Counted from the stretch's first letter, positions 8,975 through 18,365 are shown. The stretch: 64,000 nt of DNA from Pseudonocardia terrae (GCF_021343995.1 NZ_JAJTTE010000007.1:1-64000), one strand, 5' to 3'. Translations and numbers: made by a program. Notes: generated by a model not told the origin, from the sequence alone.

Positions 8975-10141
8975 ATGGATTTCGAGCTCACGGACGATCA
9001 GGCGACGATCCGGGACGCGGTCCGGGACCTCGCAGGCAAGTTCGACGACCAGTACTGGATGGAGCACGACCGGGACAAGGAGTTCCCGACCGAGTTCTAC
9101 GACGCACTGGCGTCGGGCGGCTGGCTCGGCATCACCACACCTGAGGAGTACGGCGGACACGGATTCGGGATCACCGAGGCCTCCATCCTCATCGAGGAGG
9201 TCGCCAAGTCCGGCGGTGGCATGAACGCGGCCAGCTCCATCCACCTGTCGATCTTCGGCATGCACCCGGTGATCAAGCACGGCTCGGAGGAGTTGAAGCA
9301 GCGCACGCTGCCGCGGATCGTCGACGGCTCGCTGCACGTCTGCTTCGGCGTGACCGAGCCGGGCGCGGGCCTGGACACCACCCGGATCACGACGTTCGCC
9401 AAGCGCGAGGGTGACCACTACCGCATCAACGGGCGCAAGGTGTGGATCTCCAAGGCGATGGAGTCCGAGAAGGTCCTGCTGCTCACCCGCACCCAGAAGG
9501 TCGACGAGGTCGCGAAGAAGACGGACGGCATGACGCTGTTCCTCACCGACCTGGACCGCTCCAAGATCGACATCCGGCCCATCCCGAAGATGGGGCGCAA
9601 CGCGGTCACGTCCAACGAGCTGTTCATCGACGACCTGATTGTCCCAGTCGAGGACCGGGTCGGCGAGGAGGGCCAGGGCTTCAAGTACATCCTCGACGGG
9701 CTCAACCCGGAGCGGATGCTGGTCGCCGCCGAGGCTCTCGGTATCGGCAGGGTCGCGCTGGACCGCGCGGTCACCTACGGCAACCAGCGCGAGGTGTTCG
9801 GCCGTCAGATCGGCATGAACCAGGGCATCCAGTTCCCACTGGCGGACTCGCTGGCCCACCTCGACGCGGCCGAGCTCATCCTGCGCAAGGCGACCTGGCT
9901 CTACGACCAGGGCAAGCCGTGCGGCCGCGAGGCCAACACTGCGAAGTACCTGTGCGCCGAGGCGGGTTTCCAGGCCGCGGACCGCGCCCTGCAGACCCAC
10001 GGCGGCATGGGGTACTCCGAGGAGTACAACGTCGCCCGGTACTTCCGCGAGGCCCGGCTGATGAGGATCGCGCCGCTGTCGCAGGAGATGGTGCTCAACT
10101 ACCTGGGCTCGCACGTGCTGGGCCTGCCCCGCAGCTACTAG
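8975..10141 (+). CDS. Acyl-CoA dehydrogenase with atypical active-site segment
   Basis: The 388-residue protein has a full acyl-CoA dehydrogenase fold: ITTPEEYGGHGFGI, CFGVTEPGAGLDTTRI, REVFGRQIGMNQGIQFPLAD and QTHGGMGYSEEYNV. In place of the common EGT-containing base segment it reads ARLMRIAPLSQEMVLNYLG, and it ends in GLPRSY. The gene at 31637 shares this tail, so the two are paralogues in different operons. GGAGGGG precedes ATG 8975. It opens a tight plus-strand run (SDR, thiolase, CoA-transferase, lyase), suggesting that it starts one round of beta-oxidation. The substrate is unknown. Confidence 0.87.
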   Translation: MDFELTDDQATIRDAVRDLAGKFDDQYWMEHDRDKEFPTEFYDALASGGWLGITTPEEYGGHGFGITEASILIEEVAKSGGGMNAASSIHLSIFGMHPVIKHGSEELKQRTLPRIVDGSLHVCFGVTEPGAGLDTTRITTFAKREGDHYRINGRKVWISKAMESEKVLLLTRTQKVDEVAKKTDGMTLFLTDLDRSKIDIRPIPKMGRNAVTSNELFIDDLIVPVEDRVGEEGQGFKYILDGLNPERMLVAAEALGIGRVALDRAVTYGNQREVFGRQIGMNQGIQFPLADSLAHLDAAELILRKATWLYDQGKPCGREANTAKYLCAEAGFQAADRALQTHGGMGYSEEYNVARYFREARLMRIAPLSQEMVLNYLGSHVLGLPRSY

Positions 10142-10157
10142 GAATGGGGAGCTACTG

Positions 10158-10922
10158 ATGCCCGCACTCGACGTTTTCTCGCTCGACGGTCGCGCCGCGC
10201 TCGTCACCGGTGCCGGTGGTGGCATCGGTGCCTCGGTCGCGCACGCCTTCTCCCGTGCCGGTGCAGCCGTCCTGGTCACCGATGTGAACGAGGACGCGGC
10301 CCGTGTTGTCGCCAAACAGATCGTCGAGGCGGGGGGCGTCGCCGACAGTCAGGTGCTCGACGTCCGGGATCGCGCGGCAGCCGACGCGGCTGCGGCGAGG
10401 GCCGCCGATCTCGGCGGTGGTGTGCTGCACGTCCTCGTGAACAACGCGGGAGCGATCTCGCCGGCGATGTTCCCCAAACTCACCGAGGACGCCTTCCGGC
10501 GGATCGTGGAGATCCACCTGATGGGCTCGTTCACCGTGTCGCAGGCGGCGCTGCCGTTCCTCGCCGACGACGGGTCGGGCCGGATCCTCAACGTCACCTC
10601 GGCGGCCGGGCTGGTCGGCACGATCGGCCAGGCCAACTACGGCGCCGCCAAGGCCGGGATCGTCGGGCTCACCAAGTCCCTGGCCAAGGAGCTCGCCCGC
10701 AGGCAGATCACCGTGAACGCGCTGGCCCCGCTGGCGGCCACGGCGATGACCCAGAACATCCGGGACAACGAGAAGCTCGCGGCCAAGACCCTGGAGCGGA
10801 TCCCGCTGCAGCGGTGGGCGGACCCGGACGAGATCGCGGCGAGCTTCGTCTTCCTCGCCTCGCCCGCAGCCGGATACATCACCGGCCAGGTGCTGCCGGT
10901 CGACGGCGGGACGGTGATCTGA
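10158..10922 (+). CDS. SDR-family 3-hydroxyacyl-CoA dehydrogenase-like (FabG fold)
   Basis: This 254-residue short-chain dehydrogenase has the cofactor motif TGAGGGIG at residues 17-24, an NNAG motif, the catalytic serine in NVTSAAG and the YxxxK pair in ANYGAAKAG. It ends in the usual ITGQVLPVDGGTVI. Between an acyl-CoA dehydrogenase and a thiolase it most likely oxidises a 3-hydroxyacyl-CoA to the 3-ketoacyl-CoA. The thiolase GTG begins immediately after its stop codon, so the two are translated together. Confidence 0.85.
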   Translation: MPALDVFSLDGRAALVTGAGGGIGASVAHAFSRAGAAVLVTDVNEDAARVVAKQIVEAGGVADSQVLDVRDRAAADAAAARAADLGGGVLHVLVNNAGAISPAMFPKLTEDAFRRIVEIHLMGSFTVSQAALPFLADDGSGRILNVTSAAGLVGTIGQANYGAAKAGIVGLTKSLAKELARRQITVNALAPLAATAMTQNIRDNEKLAAKTLERIPLQRWADPDEIAASFVFLASPAAGYITGQVLPVDGGTVI

Positions 10923-12095
10923 GTGCCGCTGCAGGGCCGGGACGTCTTCGTCGTCGAAGGCGCGCGGACGCCGTTCGGCAGGTCCCACCCGGAGAAGGGG
11001 TGGTTCCGCGACACCCACCCCAACGAGCTCCTCGGCGCGGTCTACCGCGACCTGCTCGGCCGCGCCGGCATCGCGCCCACGGTGGTCGAGGACCTCGTGG
11101 TGGGCTGCACCGCCCCCTTCGGCGAGCAGTCGCGCAACATCGCCCGCAACGCCTGGCTGCAGGAGGGCTACCCGCCCGAGATCCCCGCCGTCGTGCTGGA
11201 CCGGCGCTGCGGGTCCGCGCAGACGGCGAGCGAGATGGCCGCGTCGCTGGTCGCCTCCGGGGTGCACGACGTGGTGATCGCCGCCGGTGTCGAGCACATG
11301 GGCCACGTGCCCATGAACTCGCCCAGCAAGATCTCCGAGCTCTACGGCGAGCCGTGGACGGCGAAGATGTGGGAGCGGTACGACTTCGTCTCGCAGGGCG
11401 AGAGCGCCGAGCTGATCGCCGAGAGGTGGGAGCTGTCCCGCGAGGAGATGGACGAGTTCGCCGCGCGGTCGCACCGACTGGCCGCGGAGGCCATCGAGGC
11501 GGGCAAGCTCGAGGACGAGCTGATCGACTGGGAGCTCGACGGCGAGGTCCGCCGCGGTGACCAGACTGTGCGGCCGGGCACCACCACCCAGACCCTCGCG
11601 GGGCTCAAGACCGTGTTCCGCCCCGAGAACGGCCGGATCACCGCGGGGTCCTCCTCGCCGATCTGCGACGGGGCGGCGGGTGTCCTGCTCGCGTCCCGCC
11701 AGGCCGTGGACGAGCACGGGCTCACCCCGCGGGCCAAGATCCTCGACCAGACCACCGTGGGTGTCGACCCGATCATCATGCTGACCGGCCCCATCCCGGC
11801 CACGCACAAGCTGCTCGAGCGCAACGGGCTCAGCATCTCCGACATCGACCTGTTCGAGGTCAACGAGGCGTTCTCCTCGGTGGTGCTGGCCTGGCAGCGC
11901 GAGCTCAAGCCGGACATGGACCGGGTCAACGTCAACGGCGGCGCCATCGCGCTCGGCCACCCCGTCGGGGCCACCGGCGGGCGGCTGCTGGCCACGATCG
12001 TCGCCGAGATGGAGCGCAGGGACACCGAGCTGGGCCTGGTCACCATGTGCTGCGGCGGTGGGCTCGGCACGGCGACCCTGCTGCAGCGGGTCTGA
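10923..12095 (+). CDS. Thiolase (acetyl-CoA C-acyltransferase)
   Basis: A 390-residue thiolase with the full catalytic set: nucleophile C96 in LDRRCGSAQ, the histidine in GGAIALGHPVGATG and the second cysteine in MCCGGGLGTA. It should cleave a 3-ketoacyl-CoA with CoA, releasing acetyl-CoA, or run the reverse condensation. The GTG start at 10923 directly abuts the SDR stop. The CoA-transferase gene follows after 2 bases. Substrate preference cannot be told, but the context suits shortening a diacid or branched acyl-CoA. Confidence 0.92.
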   Translation: MPLQGRDVFVVEGARTPFGRSHPEKGWFRDTHPNELLGAVYRDLLGRAGIAPTVVEDLVVGCTAPFGEQSRNIARNAWLQEGYPPEIPAVVLDRRCGSAQTASEMAASLVASGVHDVVIAAGVEHMGHVPMNSPSKISELYGEPWTAKMWERYDFVSQGESAELIAERWELSREEMDEFAARSHRLAAEAIEAGKLEDELIDWELDGEVRRGDQTVRPGTTTQTLAGLKTVFRPENGRITAGSSSPICDGAAGVLLASRQAVDEHGLTPRAKILDQTTVGVDPIIMLTGPIPATHKLLERNGLSISDIDLFEVNEAFSSVVLAWQRELKPDMDRVNVNGGAIALGHPVGATGGRLLATIVAEMERRDTELGLVTMCCGGGLGTATLLQRV

Positions 12096-12097
12096 CC

Positions 12098-13312
12098 ATG
12101 ATCGACCTGCGGCCGCACATCCGGGAGGGCGACGGCGTCTGGTGGAGCCAGGCCGGGGCGGAGGCCACTCCACTGGTCGACGCACTGCTCGACCAGGTGG
12201 CCGACATCGGCCCGGTGCGGGCATTCTGCGGGCTGAGCTTCAACCGGCGACTGCGCGAGGTGCCCTCGCAGCTCACCCTGGCCTCGTACGGCGCGATGGG
12301 GGAGCTCAGAAGGGCCCGTGACCTGCAGGTGGTACCGGCCCACTACTCGGTGCTGCCGCGGCTCTTCGCCGAACGGGCTCTGCCCGGGGATGTCGGGCTG
12401 GTTCAGGTGTCCCCGCCGGGGCCGGACGGCGTGTGCTCGTTGGGCATCGGCGTGGACTACGCCGGGGACGCGGTGCGGCACAGCAGGCTCCTGATCGGCG
12501 AGGTCAACCACCGGATGCCCCCCAGCACCGGCACGCCCGGCATCCCGTTGGACCGCTTCGCCGCGACGATCGAGACGGACCGGCCGCTCCCGGAGGCCCC
12601 GGACCGCGCGCCGGACGCCGTGGACGAGGCCGTTGCCGCCCGCGTCGCCGAGCTGGTCGAGGACGGGGACACCGTGCAGATGGGCGTCGGCTCCCTGCCG
12701 ACGGCGATCATGGACGGCCTCGTCGGGCACCGTGACCTCGGTTTCCATTCCGGCATGCTCACCGACGGGGTGCTGCGGCTGGTGGAGAAGGGCGTGCTCA
12801 CCGGGCGGCGCAAGGAGATCGACGAGGGCCTGCTGGTCACCGGCACCGCGATCGGCAGCGCTGAGCTCTACGCCCGCATCGGAGAGCTGCCCGTGCTCTT
12901 CCGGCCCGCGAGCTACACCCACGACCCCGGCGTCCTCGCCCGGCTGCGCCACCTCGTCGCGATCAACTCCGCGATCGAGGTGGACCTGTCCGGGCAGGTC
13001 AACGGCGAGGCTGTTGGCGAACGCTACCTCGGCGGGATCGGCGGCCAGGCGGACTTCTCCGGCGCAGCCGCCCGCACCGGCGCCCGCTCGATCATCGCGC
13101 TGCGCTCCAGGGCCGGCGCGGCCTCGACGATCGTGCCGCGGCTGCGCGGGCCGGTGAGCACCGGCCGTGCCGACGTCGATGCCGTCGTGACCGAGCACGG
13201 GACCGCCTGGCTGCGGGGCTGTCCGCACGACGAGTACGGCGAGCGGCTCGTCGCCGTGGCCGCGCCCGAACACCGAGACGACCTGTACCGAACCCTCCGG
13301 GAGGAATCGTGA
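12098..13312 (+). CDS. Acetyl-CoA hydrolase/CoA-transferase family protein
   Basis: The 404-residue protein belongs to the family of 4-hydroxybutyrate CoA-transferases and acetyl-CoA hydrolases. It keeps QMGVGSLPTAIMDGL, NSAIEVDLSGQVNGE and GGQADFSGAA. The segment that in typical members reads HSEM, and whose glutamate forms the CoA thioester intermediate, is FHSGML here, with G219 at the expected glutamate position. Transfer chemistry may therefore be changed or lost; this rests on my recollection of the family motif. ATG 12098 lies 2 bases after the thiolase stop, and its own TGA overlaps the GTG of the lyase gene. It may move CoA between a diacid intermediate and another acid, or hydrolyse a thioester. 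Confidence 0.8.
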   Translation: MIDLRPHIREGDGVWWSQAGAEATPLVDALLDQVADIGPVRAFCGLSFNRRLREVPSQLTLASYGAMGELRRARDLQVVPAHYSVLPRLFAERALPGDVGLVQVSPPGPDGVCSLGIGVDYAGDAVRHSRLLIGEVNHRMPPSTGTPGIPLDRFAATIETDRPLPEAPDRAPDAVDEAVAARVAELVEDGDTVQMGVGSLPTAIMDGLVGHRDLGFHSGMLTDGVLRLVEKGVLTGRRKEIDEGLLVTGTAIGSAELYARIGELPVLFRPASYTHDPGVLARLRHLVAINSAIEVDLSGQVNGEAVGERYLGGIGGQADFSGAAARTGARSIIALRSRAGAASTIVPRLRGPVSTGRADVDAVVTEHGTAWLRGCPHDEYGERLVAVAAPEHRDDLYRTLREES

Positions 13313-14232
13313 CCAGACCGGACAAGGTCCACATCCGTGAGGTGGGACCGCGCGACGGCTTCCAGAACGAGCCCGAGCACATCCCCACGGACGACAAGGT
13401 CCGCCTGATCGACGCACTGGGGCGCTCCGGGTTCACCCGCATCGAGGTGGCGAGCTTCGTGCGGCCGGACGTCATCCCCCAGTTGTCCGACGGCGTCGAG
13501 GTGCTCAACCGCATCGACGTGCCGGACGACGTGCGGCTGATGGTGCTGGTCCCGAACAGCAAGGGGCTGGACAACGCCCTGAAGGTCCGGGAGAAGTTCC
13601 ACGACGCGGCGATCTTCGTGAGCGCGTCGGAGACGCACAACAAGAAGAACGTCAACCGTGCGATCGCGGACACCATGGCGGACAACGACGTCATGGCCGA
13701 GCGAATCCGCAGCGAGGGCCTGGGCTGCGCGGCGGTCATCGCCACCTCGTTCGGCTGCCCCTACGAGGGAAAGGTCGAGATGGACCAGGTGCTGTCCATC
13801 GCCGAGCGCTTCGCCGAGGCGGGCGCCACCGAGGTCGGCTTCGGGGACACCACCGGCATGTGCAACCCGGCCTACGCCCGGGACTTCTTCGCCGCCGCCC
13901 TCCAGCGGCTGCCCGGCGTCGAGGTCACTGCGCACTTCCACAACACCCGCGGGCAGGGGCTGGCCAACGCCTACGCCGCGCTCGAGGCCGGCTGCACCAG
14001 CTTCGAGTCCAGCTTCGGCGAGCTGGGGGGCTGCCCGGTCCCCAAGGGCTCGACGGGCAACATCGCCACCGAGGACCTGGTGAGCATGTTCCACGAGATG
14101 AACGTCGACACCGGGATCGACCTGCCGAGTGTCATCGAGGCGGCCCGCGAGGCGCAGCACGTGCTCGGCCGCACCCTGACCAGCCACTCGCTCATCGCGG
14201 GGCCGATCGACTGGCACCTGCAGAGCGCCTGA
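13309..14232 (+). CDS. HMG-CoA lyase-like enzyme
   Basis: The 307-residue TIM-barrel protein matches hydroxymethylglutaryl-CoA lyases: REVGPRDGFQNE at the start, TSFGCPYEG mid-way, the metal-binding TAHFHNTRG and the signature GGCPVPKGSTGN with catalytic C242. The family splits 3-hydroxy-3-methylglutaryl-CoA, or longer 3-branched analogues, into acetyl-CoA and a 3-keto acid. Its place after a thiolase and CoA-transferase and before BadH/BadI-like genes suggests an enzyme for a 3-hydroxy-3-branched diacyl-CoA rather than leucine breakdown, but this is inference. The GTG start overlaps the previous stop by 4 bases. Confidence 0.88.
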   Translation: MTRPDKVHIREVGPRDGFQNEPEHIPTDDKVRLIDALGRSGFTRIEVASFVRPDVIPQLSDGVEVLNRIDVPDDVRLMVLVPNSKGLDNALKVREKFHDAAIFVSASETHNKKNVNRAIADTMADNDVMAERIRSEGLGCAAVIATSFGCPYEGKVEMDQVLSIAERFAEAGATEVGFGDTTGMCNPAYARDFFAAALQRLPGVEVTAHFHNTRGQGLANAYAALEAGCTSFESSFGELGGCPVPKGSTGNIATEDLVSMFHEMNVDTGIDLPSVIEAAREAQHVLGRTLTSHSLIAGPIDWHLQSA

Positions 14233-14283
14233 ACCCTCCCGGCCTGAACCCGACACTGCACTCCCCGACGAAGAGGACCACCC

Positions 14284-15042
14284 ATGAGTAACCGCACCGC
14301 GTTCGTCACCGGCGGCGCCCAGGGCATCGGCAAGGGCATCACCACCACGCTGGGCGCGCACGGCTTCGCCGTCGCCGTCGTGGACCTGAACACCGAGGCC
14401 GCCCAGGCCACGGCGACCGAGATCGTCGAGGCCGGCGGTCGGGCGATCGCCGTGCAGGCCGACGTGACCGACACGGCGTCGGTGCAGGCCGCGGTCAAGA
14501 CCGTCACCGAGGAGCTCGGCCCGGTCGAGGTCGCGGTGAACAACGCGGGTTGGGACGACTTCATGCCGTTCCTGAAGACCACCGAGGACTTCTGGGACCG
14601 CATCCTGGAGATCAACTTCAAGGGTATGCTCCGCGTCACCCACGCCGTCGTGCCGGGCATGGTCGAGCGCGGTTTCGGTCGCGTGATCAACATCGGCTCG
14701 GACGCCGGCCGCGTGGGCTCCTCGCTCGAAGCGGTCTACTCGGGGGCGAAGGGCGGCACCATCGCCTTCACCAAGACCCTGGCCCGTGAGGTCGCGACCA
14801 AGGGCGTCACCGCCAACACGGTCTGCCCCGGTCCGACGGACACCCCGGCGCTGCGCAAGTTCGCCGACGCGTCCGGCCAGGACGCGGACAAGGTGATCGG
14901 CGGGATGACGCGGGCGGTTCCGATGAAGCGGCTGGGGCTGCCGGAGGACGTCGCGGCCGCTGTCGCGTTCTTCGCCTCCGACACTGCCGGGTACATCACG
15001 GGCCAGACGCTGTCCGTCAGCGGTGGCCTCACGATGGCGTGA
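14284..15042 (+). CDS. badH: 2-hydroxycyclohexanecarboxyl-CoA dehydrogenase-like SDR (BadH)
   Basis: This 252-residue SDR resembles BadH of Rhodopseudomonas more than general FabG proteins. It shares [41 protein letters not shown] with Y152 and K156, [12 protein letters not shown] and the ending [14 protein letters not shown]. BadH oxidises 2-hydroxycyclohexanecarboxyl-CoA to the 2-keto compound with NAD. The next gene, overlapping by 4 bases, is a BadI/MenB-like ring hydrolase, the same functional order as in the alicyclic acid pathway. The assignment is by motif memory; the natural substrate may carry ring substituents. Confidence 0.8.
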   Translation: MSNRTAFVTGGAQGIGKGITTTLGAHGFAVAVVDLNTEAAQATATEIVEAGGRAIAVQADVTDTASVQAAVKTVTEELGPVEVAVNNAGWDDFMPFLKTTEDFWDRILEINFKGMLRVTHAVVPGMVERGFGRVINIGSDAGRVGSSLEAVYSGAKGGTIAFTKTLAREVATKGVTANTVCPGPTDTPALRKFADASGQDADKVIGGMTRAVPMKRLGLPEDVAAAVAFFASDTAGYITGQTLSVSGGLTMA

Positions 15043-15893
15043 GGGTCTCCGGACCACGCGAGCCGGTGGAATGGGCGGATGTCGGCAAGGCCCATGGGTA
15101 CACCGACATCCGCCTGGACCACTCCGGTGACGGCATCGCCAAGATCACGATCTGCCGGCCGGAGGTGCGCAACGCCTTCCGGCCGCAGACCCTGATCGAG
15201 GTCTCCGACGCACTGACCCGCTCGCGGGAGGACGGCACGATCGGCGTGATCGTGCTGACCGGGGAGGGGCCGGACGCGTTCTGCTCGGGCGGCGACCAAC
15301 GCGTCCGCGGCGACACCGGTTACCTGGAGGAGCCCGGTGGCGTCGGCCGGTTCCACGTCACGGACCTGCACGTGCAGATACGCAGGCTGCCCAAGCCCGT
15401 CGTCGCGATGGTGGCGGGCTACGCCATCGGCGGCGGGCACGTGCTGCACCTGGTGTGCGACCTGACGATTGCGGCGGACAACGCCCGATTCGGCCAGGTC
15501 GGGCCTAAGGTCGGCTCCTTCGACGGCGGCTACGGCTCCGCGTTGCTCGCCCAGCAGGTGGGGCAGAAGCGCGCCAAGGAGTTCTGGCTCCTCTGCGAGC
15601 AGTACGACGCCGCCGAGGCGCTCGAGATGGGCCTCGTGAACACCGTCGTGCCGCTCGCCGAGCTCGAGACGGAGACCGTCGCCTGGTGTCGCCGGATGCT
15701 GCGGCTCTCCCCGATGGCGCTGCGGCTGAGCAAGGCGAGCTTCCACGCGGCGGAGGACGGTCTCGCGGGCATCCAGCAGCTGGCCCATGACACCAACCTG
15801 CTCTTCTACGCCTCGGAGGAGGCGCAGGAGGGCCGCGAGGCGTACAAGGCGAAGCGGGTCCCCGACTTCGACCGTTTCCCCCGCCGCGCCTGA
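15039..15893 (+). CDS. BadI/MenB-like crotonase-fold enzyme (2-ketocyclohexanecarboxyl-CoA hydrolase type)
   Basis: The 284-residue crotonase-fold protein has the traits shared by MenB and Bad[44 protein letters not shown] and late RVPDF. BadI hydrolyses the ring of 2-ketocyclohexanecarboxyl-CoA to pimeloyl-CoA; MenB closes the naphthoate ring. No other menaquinone gene is near, and a BadH-like dehydrogenase directly precedes it, so ring opening is preferred. GTG 15039 overlaps the badH stop as GTGA; GTG 15066 is an alternative start. A second, shorter and closer BadI homologue lies at 22532-23332. Confidence 0.78.
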   Translation: MRVSGPREPVEWADVGKAHGYTDIRLDHSGDGIAKITICRPEVRNAFRPQTLIEVSDALTRSREDGTIGVIVLTGEGPDAFCSGGDQRVRGDTGYLEEPGGVGRFHVTDLHVQIRRLPKPVVAMVAGYAIGGGHVLHLVCDLTIAADNARFGQVGPKVGSFDGGYGSALLAQQVGQKRAKEFWLLCEQYDAAEALEMGLVNTVVPLAELETETVAWCRRMLRLSPMALRLSKASFHAAEDGLAGIQQLAHDTNLLFYASEEAQEGREAYKAKRVPDFDRFPRRA

Positions 15894-15908
15894 CCGAGAG
15901 GACCGACC

Positions 15909-16685
15909 ATGACCGACGCATCCGTGGTGACCTGGGAGGACGCCGCCGACGGCGTCCTCGTCGCGACGATGGACCGCAAGCCCGCCAACGCCCTCGGCCC
16001 GCCGATCATCGACGGGCTCAACGCCCTGGTCGACGAGGCCGAGCAGCGCGGGACACGGGTACTCGTGCTCACCTCGGCCATCCCCGGCTTCTTCGCCGCG
16101 GGCGCCGACATCAAGCACATGGGCGGCATCGACGCGGACTCCTTCCGCGCCTACGGCGACCGGTTGCGCGGCGCGGTGGAACGGCTGGCCGGGGCCGACC
16201 TGGTGAGCATCGCGGCGGTCGAGGGCGTCGCGCTGGGCGGGGGCCTCGAGCTTGCGATGGCGTGCACGATGCGGGTCTCGGGCGCCGAGGCGAAGTACGG
16301 CCTTCCCGAGGTCCGGCTCGGTCTGATCCCGGGCGCCGCCGGTACCCAGCGTCTGCCCCGGCTGGTCGGGAGGGGCCGGGCGATCGACATCATGGCCACC
16401 GCCCGCCAGGTCCCCGCCGACGAGGCAAAGGCGATCGGCCTCGTTGACCGTCTGGTGACCGCCGGTGGTGCCCGCGAGGCCGCCTTGGAGCTCGCCGAGG
16501 AACTGGCCGCGCTGTCCCGCCCCGCGATCACCGCCGTGATCAACACCGTCGACGCGGCGTTCGATCTTCCGTTTGCCGAGGGGCAGAAGTACGAGATCGA
16601 CGAGATCCAGGGCCTGTTCGAGCACGGCGAGGCGCGTGAAGGCCTCACCGCGTTCCTCGAGAAGCGGTCGCCGAAGTTCGCCTGA
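15909..16685 (+). CDS. Enoyl-CoA hydratase (crotonase family)
   Basis: The 258-residue crotonase has both catalytic glutamates of true hydratases: E114 in GGGLELAMAC and E134 in GLPEVRLGLIPGAAG, plus the oxyanion segment FAAGADIKHM. It should hydrate a 2-enoyl-CoA to the 3-hydroxyacyl-CoA. In the alicyclic scheme this is the BadK step, cyclohex-1-enecarboxyl-CoA to 2-hydroxycyclohexanecarboxyl-CoA, which feeds BadH; that specific role is inferred from neighbours. A GAGAGGACCGACC leader lies before ATG 15909. Confidence 0.87.
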   Translation: MTDASVVTWEDAADGVLVATMDRKPANALGPPIIDGLNALVDEAEQRGTRVLVLTSAIPGFFAAGADIKHMGGIDADSFRAYGDRLRGAVERLAGADLVSIAAVEGVALGGGLELAMACTMRVSGAEAKYGLPEVRLGLIPGAAGTQRLPRLVGRGRAIDIMATARQVPADEAKAIGLVDRLVTAGGAREAALELAEELAALSRPAITAVINTVDAAFDLPFAEGQKYEIDEIQGLFEHGEAREGLTAFLEKRSPKFA

Positions 16686-16708
16686 GCCCGATCGAGAGGA
16701 CGACACCG

Positions 16709-17515
16709 ATGTCGGACGAGGGACACACCACACTGAGGCTGGAACGGCCACGGGACGGCGTCGTCGTCCTCATCTTGGACCGTCCGGACCGGCTCAATGC
16801 CATGACCGCGACCATGTTCGGCGAGCTGGAGACGGTCGCCCGCGCTCTCGACCGTGAGGAGGGGCTCCGGGTCCTGGTATTGACCGGCGCCGGGAAGGCC
16901 TTCTGCGCCGGCTACGACCTCGCCGACGCGGAGCAGCTGCCCGGCCTCGGCGCGCTGGGCATGCTCGAGCTGCAGGAGAAGGCGGCGCGGGCACTGGCGG
17001 CACTCCGTGGTATCCGTGTCCCGGTCATCGCCGCGGTCAACGGGGCGGCGGCAGGCGGGGGGCTGTCCCTGGCGCTCGCTGCGGACATCCGGCTGGGTTC
17101 GCCACGGGCGAGGTTCAACGCGGCATTCGTGAAGATCGGGCTGTCGGCGGGTGATCTCGGCGCGTCCTGGCTGCTGCCGAGGTTGATAGGACCTGCGGCG
17201 GCCGCCGAGTTCGTCTACTCCGGCCGCATGATGGGTGCCGAGGAGGCCGAGCGCACCGGTCTGGTCAACCGCGTGGTGCCCGAGGAGGACCTGCTGGCCA
17301 CCGCGCTGGAGATGGCCGAGCAGATCTGCGGCAACTCTCCGGGCGGGGTGCAGCTGTCCAAGCGGGCGTTGCAGGCGAACATGGAGGTCAACTCCTACGC
17401 CGCGGCGCTCGAACTGGAGAACCGCGGGCAGGCCCTGCTGACCCGGAGCGAGGACATGGCGGAGGCCCTGACGGCGTTCCGCGACGGCCGCGCCCCGACC
17501 TTCCGAGGCCGTTGA
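16709..17515 (+). CDS. Crotonase-family protein lacking canonical hydratase glutamates
   Basis: The 268-residue protein has the crotonase fold (FCAGYDLADAEQ, AAGGGLSLALAADI), but the first catalytic glutamate is S120 and the PE motif is replaced by AAFVKIGLSAGDLG, with an acidic residue at D149. This pattern is seen in isomerases and other crotonase side branches, so a simple hydratase role is doubtful. It is a clear paralogue of the next gene: both end with an SxAAxELENRGQALLT-like block and an FRGR or FTGR tail. The next gene's ATG overlaps its TGA by one base. Confidence 0.8.
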   Translation: MSDEGHTTLRLERPRDGVVVLILDRPDRLNAMTATMFGELETVARALDREEGLRVLVLTGAGKAFCAGYDLADAEQLPGLGALGMLELQEKAARALAALRGIRVPVIAAVNGAAAGGGLSLALAADIRLGSPRARFNAAFVKIGLSAGDLGASWLLPRLIGPAAAAEFVYSGRMMGAEEAERTGLVNRVVPEEDLLATALEMAEQICGNSPGGVQLSKRALQANMEVNSYAAALELENRGQALLTRSEDMAEALTAFRDGRAPTFRGR

Positions 17516-18363
17516 TGACTGCCACGGACAGCCCGACCGTGCCGACCGCGCCCGCCCGCACGGTGATCGAGCTGGAGACCCTCCTCCTCGAGCTGCGGGC
17601 GGACGGAGTCGCCGGGCTGACGGTGAACCGACCGGGCCGGGCGAACTCGCAGACCGTCACGATGTTCCACGAGTTCACGGACGCAGCCCTCGCGGTGCGG
17701 GACACCGGCGCCCGGGCGCTGATCCTGCGCGGCGCGGGGGACCGGGCGTTCTGCTCCGGCTTCGACCTCGCCGAGGTCGGCGCCATCCAGCAGATGGGGG
17801 TCCGGGAGTTCCTCCGTTTCCAGGAGGCCGCGACCGGCGGCCTGGCCGCGATCAGGCAACTGCCGTTCCCCGTCATCGCCGCGATCCACGGCCCCGCGGT
17901 CGGCGGTGGGCTGGCGCTCGCGCTGGCCGCCGACATCCGTCTCGCCGCCCCCACAGCCAAGCTGTCGTGTGCGTTCGTTCGCGTGGGCTTGTCCTGCGGC
18001 GAGCTCGGCACGTCCTGGCAGCTGACCCGATTGCTCGGCTACGGGCGAGCGGCCGAGCTGGGCTTCACCGGCCGGATCGTCGGCGCCGCCGAGGCGGAGC
18101 GGATCGGCCTGGTGAACCGCGTCGTGCCGAGCGAGGACCTGTTCGCCGAGGCCGACGCCCTGGCTGCGGCGATCTCCGGCAACTCGCCGGGCGGTGTCCG
18201 GATGTCGAAGCGGGCCCTGCTGCGCAACGAGGAGATCTCCTCGTACGGGGCGGCCCTGGAGTTGGAGAACCGCGGGCAGGCGCTACTCACCTGTACCGAG
18301 GACATGCCCGAGGCCCTCGCCGCGTTCACCGAGGGCCGTGCGTCCCGTTTCACCGGGAGGTAG
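17515..18363 (+). CDS. Crotonase-family protein, paralogue of the preceding gene
   Basis: The 282-residue crotonase-fold protein has FCSGFDLAEVGA and VGGGLALALAADI, with A134 in place of the first catalytic glutamate and an acidic residue at E163 in GLSCGELG. It shares CGELGTSW versus AGDLGASW and the C-terminal block ALELENRGQALLT with its upstream neighbour, indicating a tandem duplication followed by divergence at the acidic residue (D versus E). ATG 17515 overlaps the previous stop. The reaction is not predictable beyond acyl-CoA chemistry; isomerase or hydrolase is possible. Confidence 0.8.
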   Translation: MTATDSPTVPTAPARTVIELETLLLELRADGVAGLTVNRPGRANSQTVTMFHEFTDAALAVRDTGARALILRGAGDRAFCSGFDLAEVGAIQQMGVREFLRFQEAATGGLAAIRQLPFPVIAAIHGPAVGGGLALALAADIRLAAPTAKLSCAFVRVGLSCGELGTSWQLTRLLGYGRAAELGFTGRIVGAAEAERIGLVNRVVPSEDLFAEADALAAAISGNSPGGVRMSKRALLRNEEISSYGAALELENRGQALLTCTEDMPEALAAFTEGRASRFTGR

Positions 18364-18365
18364 CG

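Noticed and set aside
10152..12224. Very long open frames on the strand opposite real genes (several over 500 codons)
   Set aside because: They are rich in Arg, Pro and Gly, have no family motifs and mirror the codon bias of the true genes; typical high-GC artefacts.
15039..15893. 1,4-dihydroxy-2-naphthoyl-CoA synthase (MenB) of menaquinone synthesis
   Set aside because: The core motifs allow it, but no other men gene is present and it directly follows a BadH-like gene.
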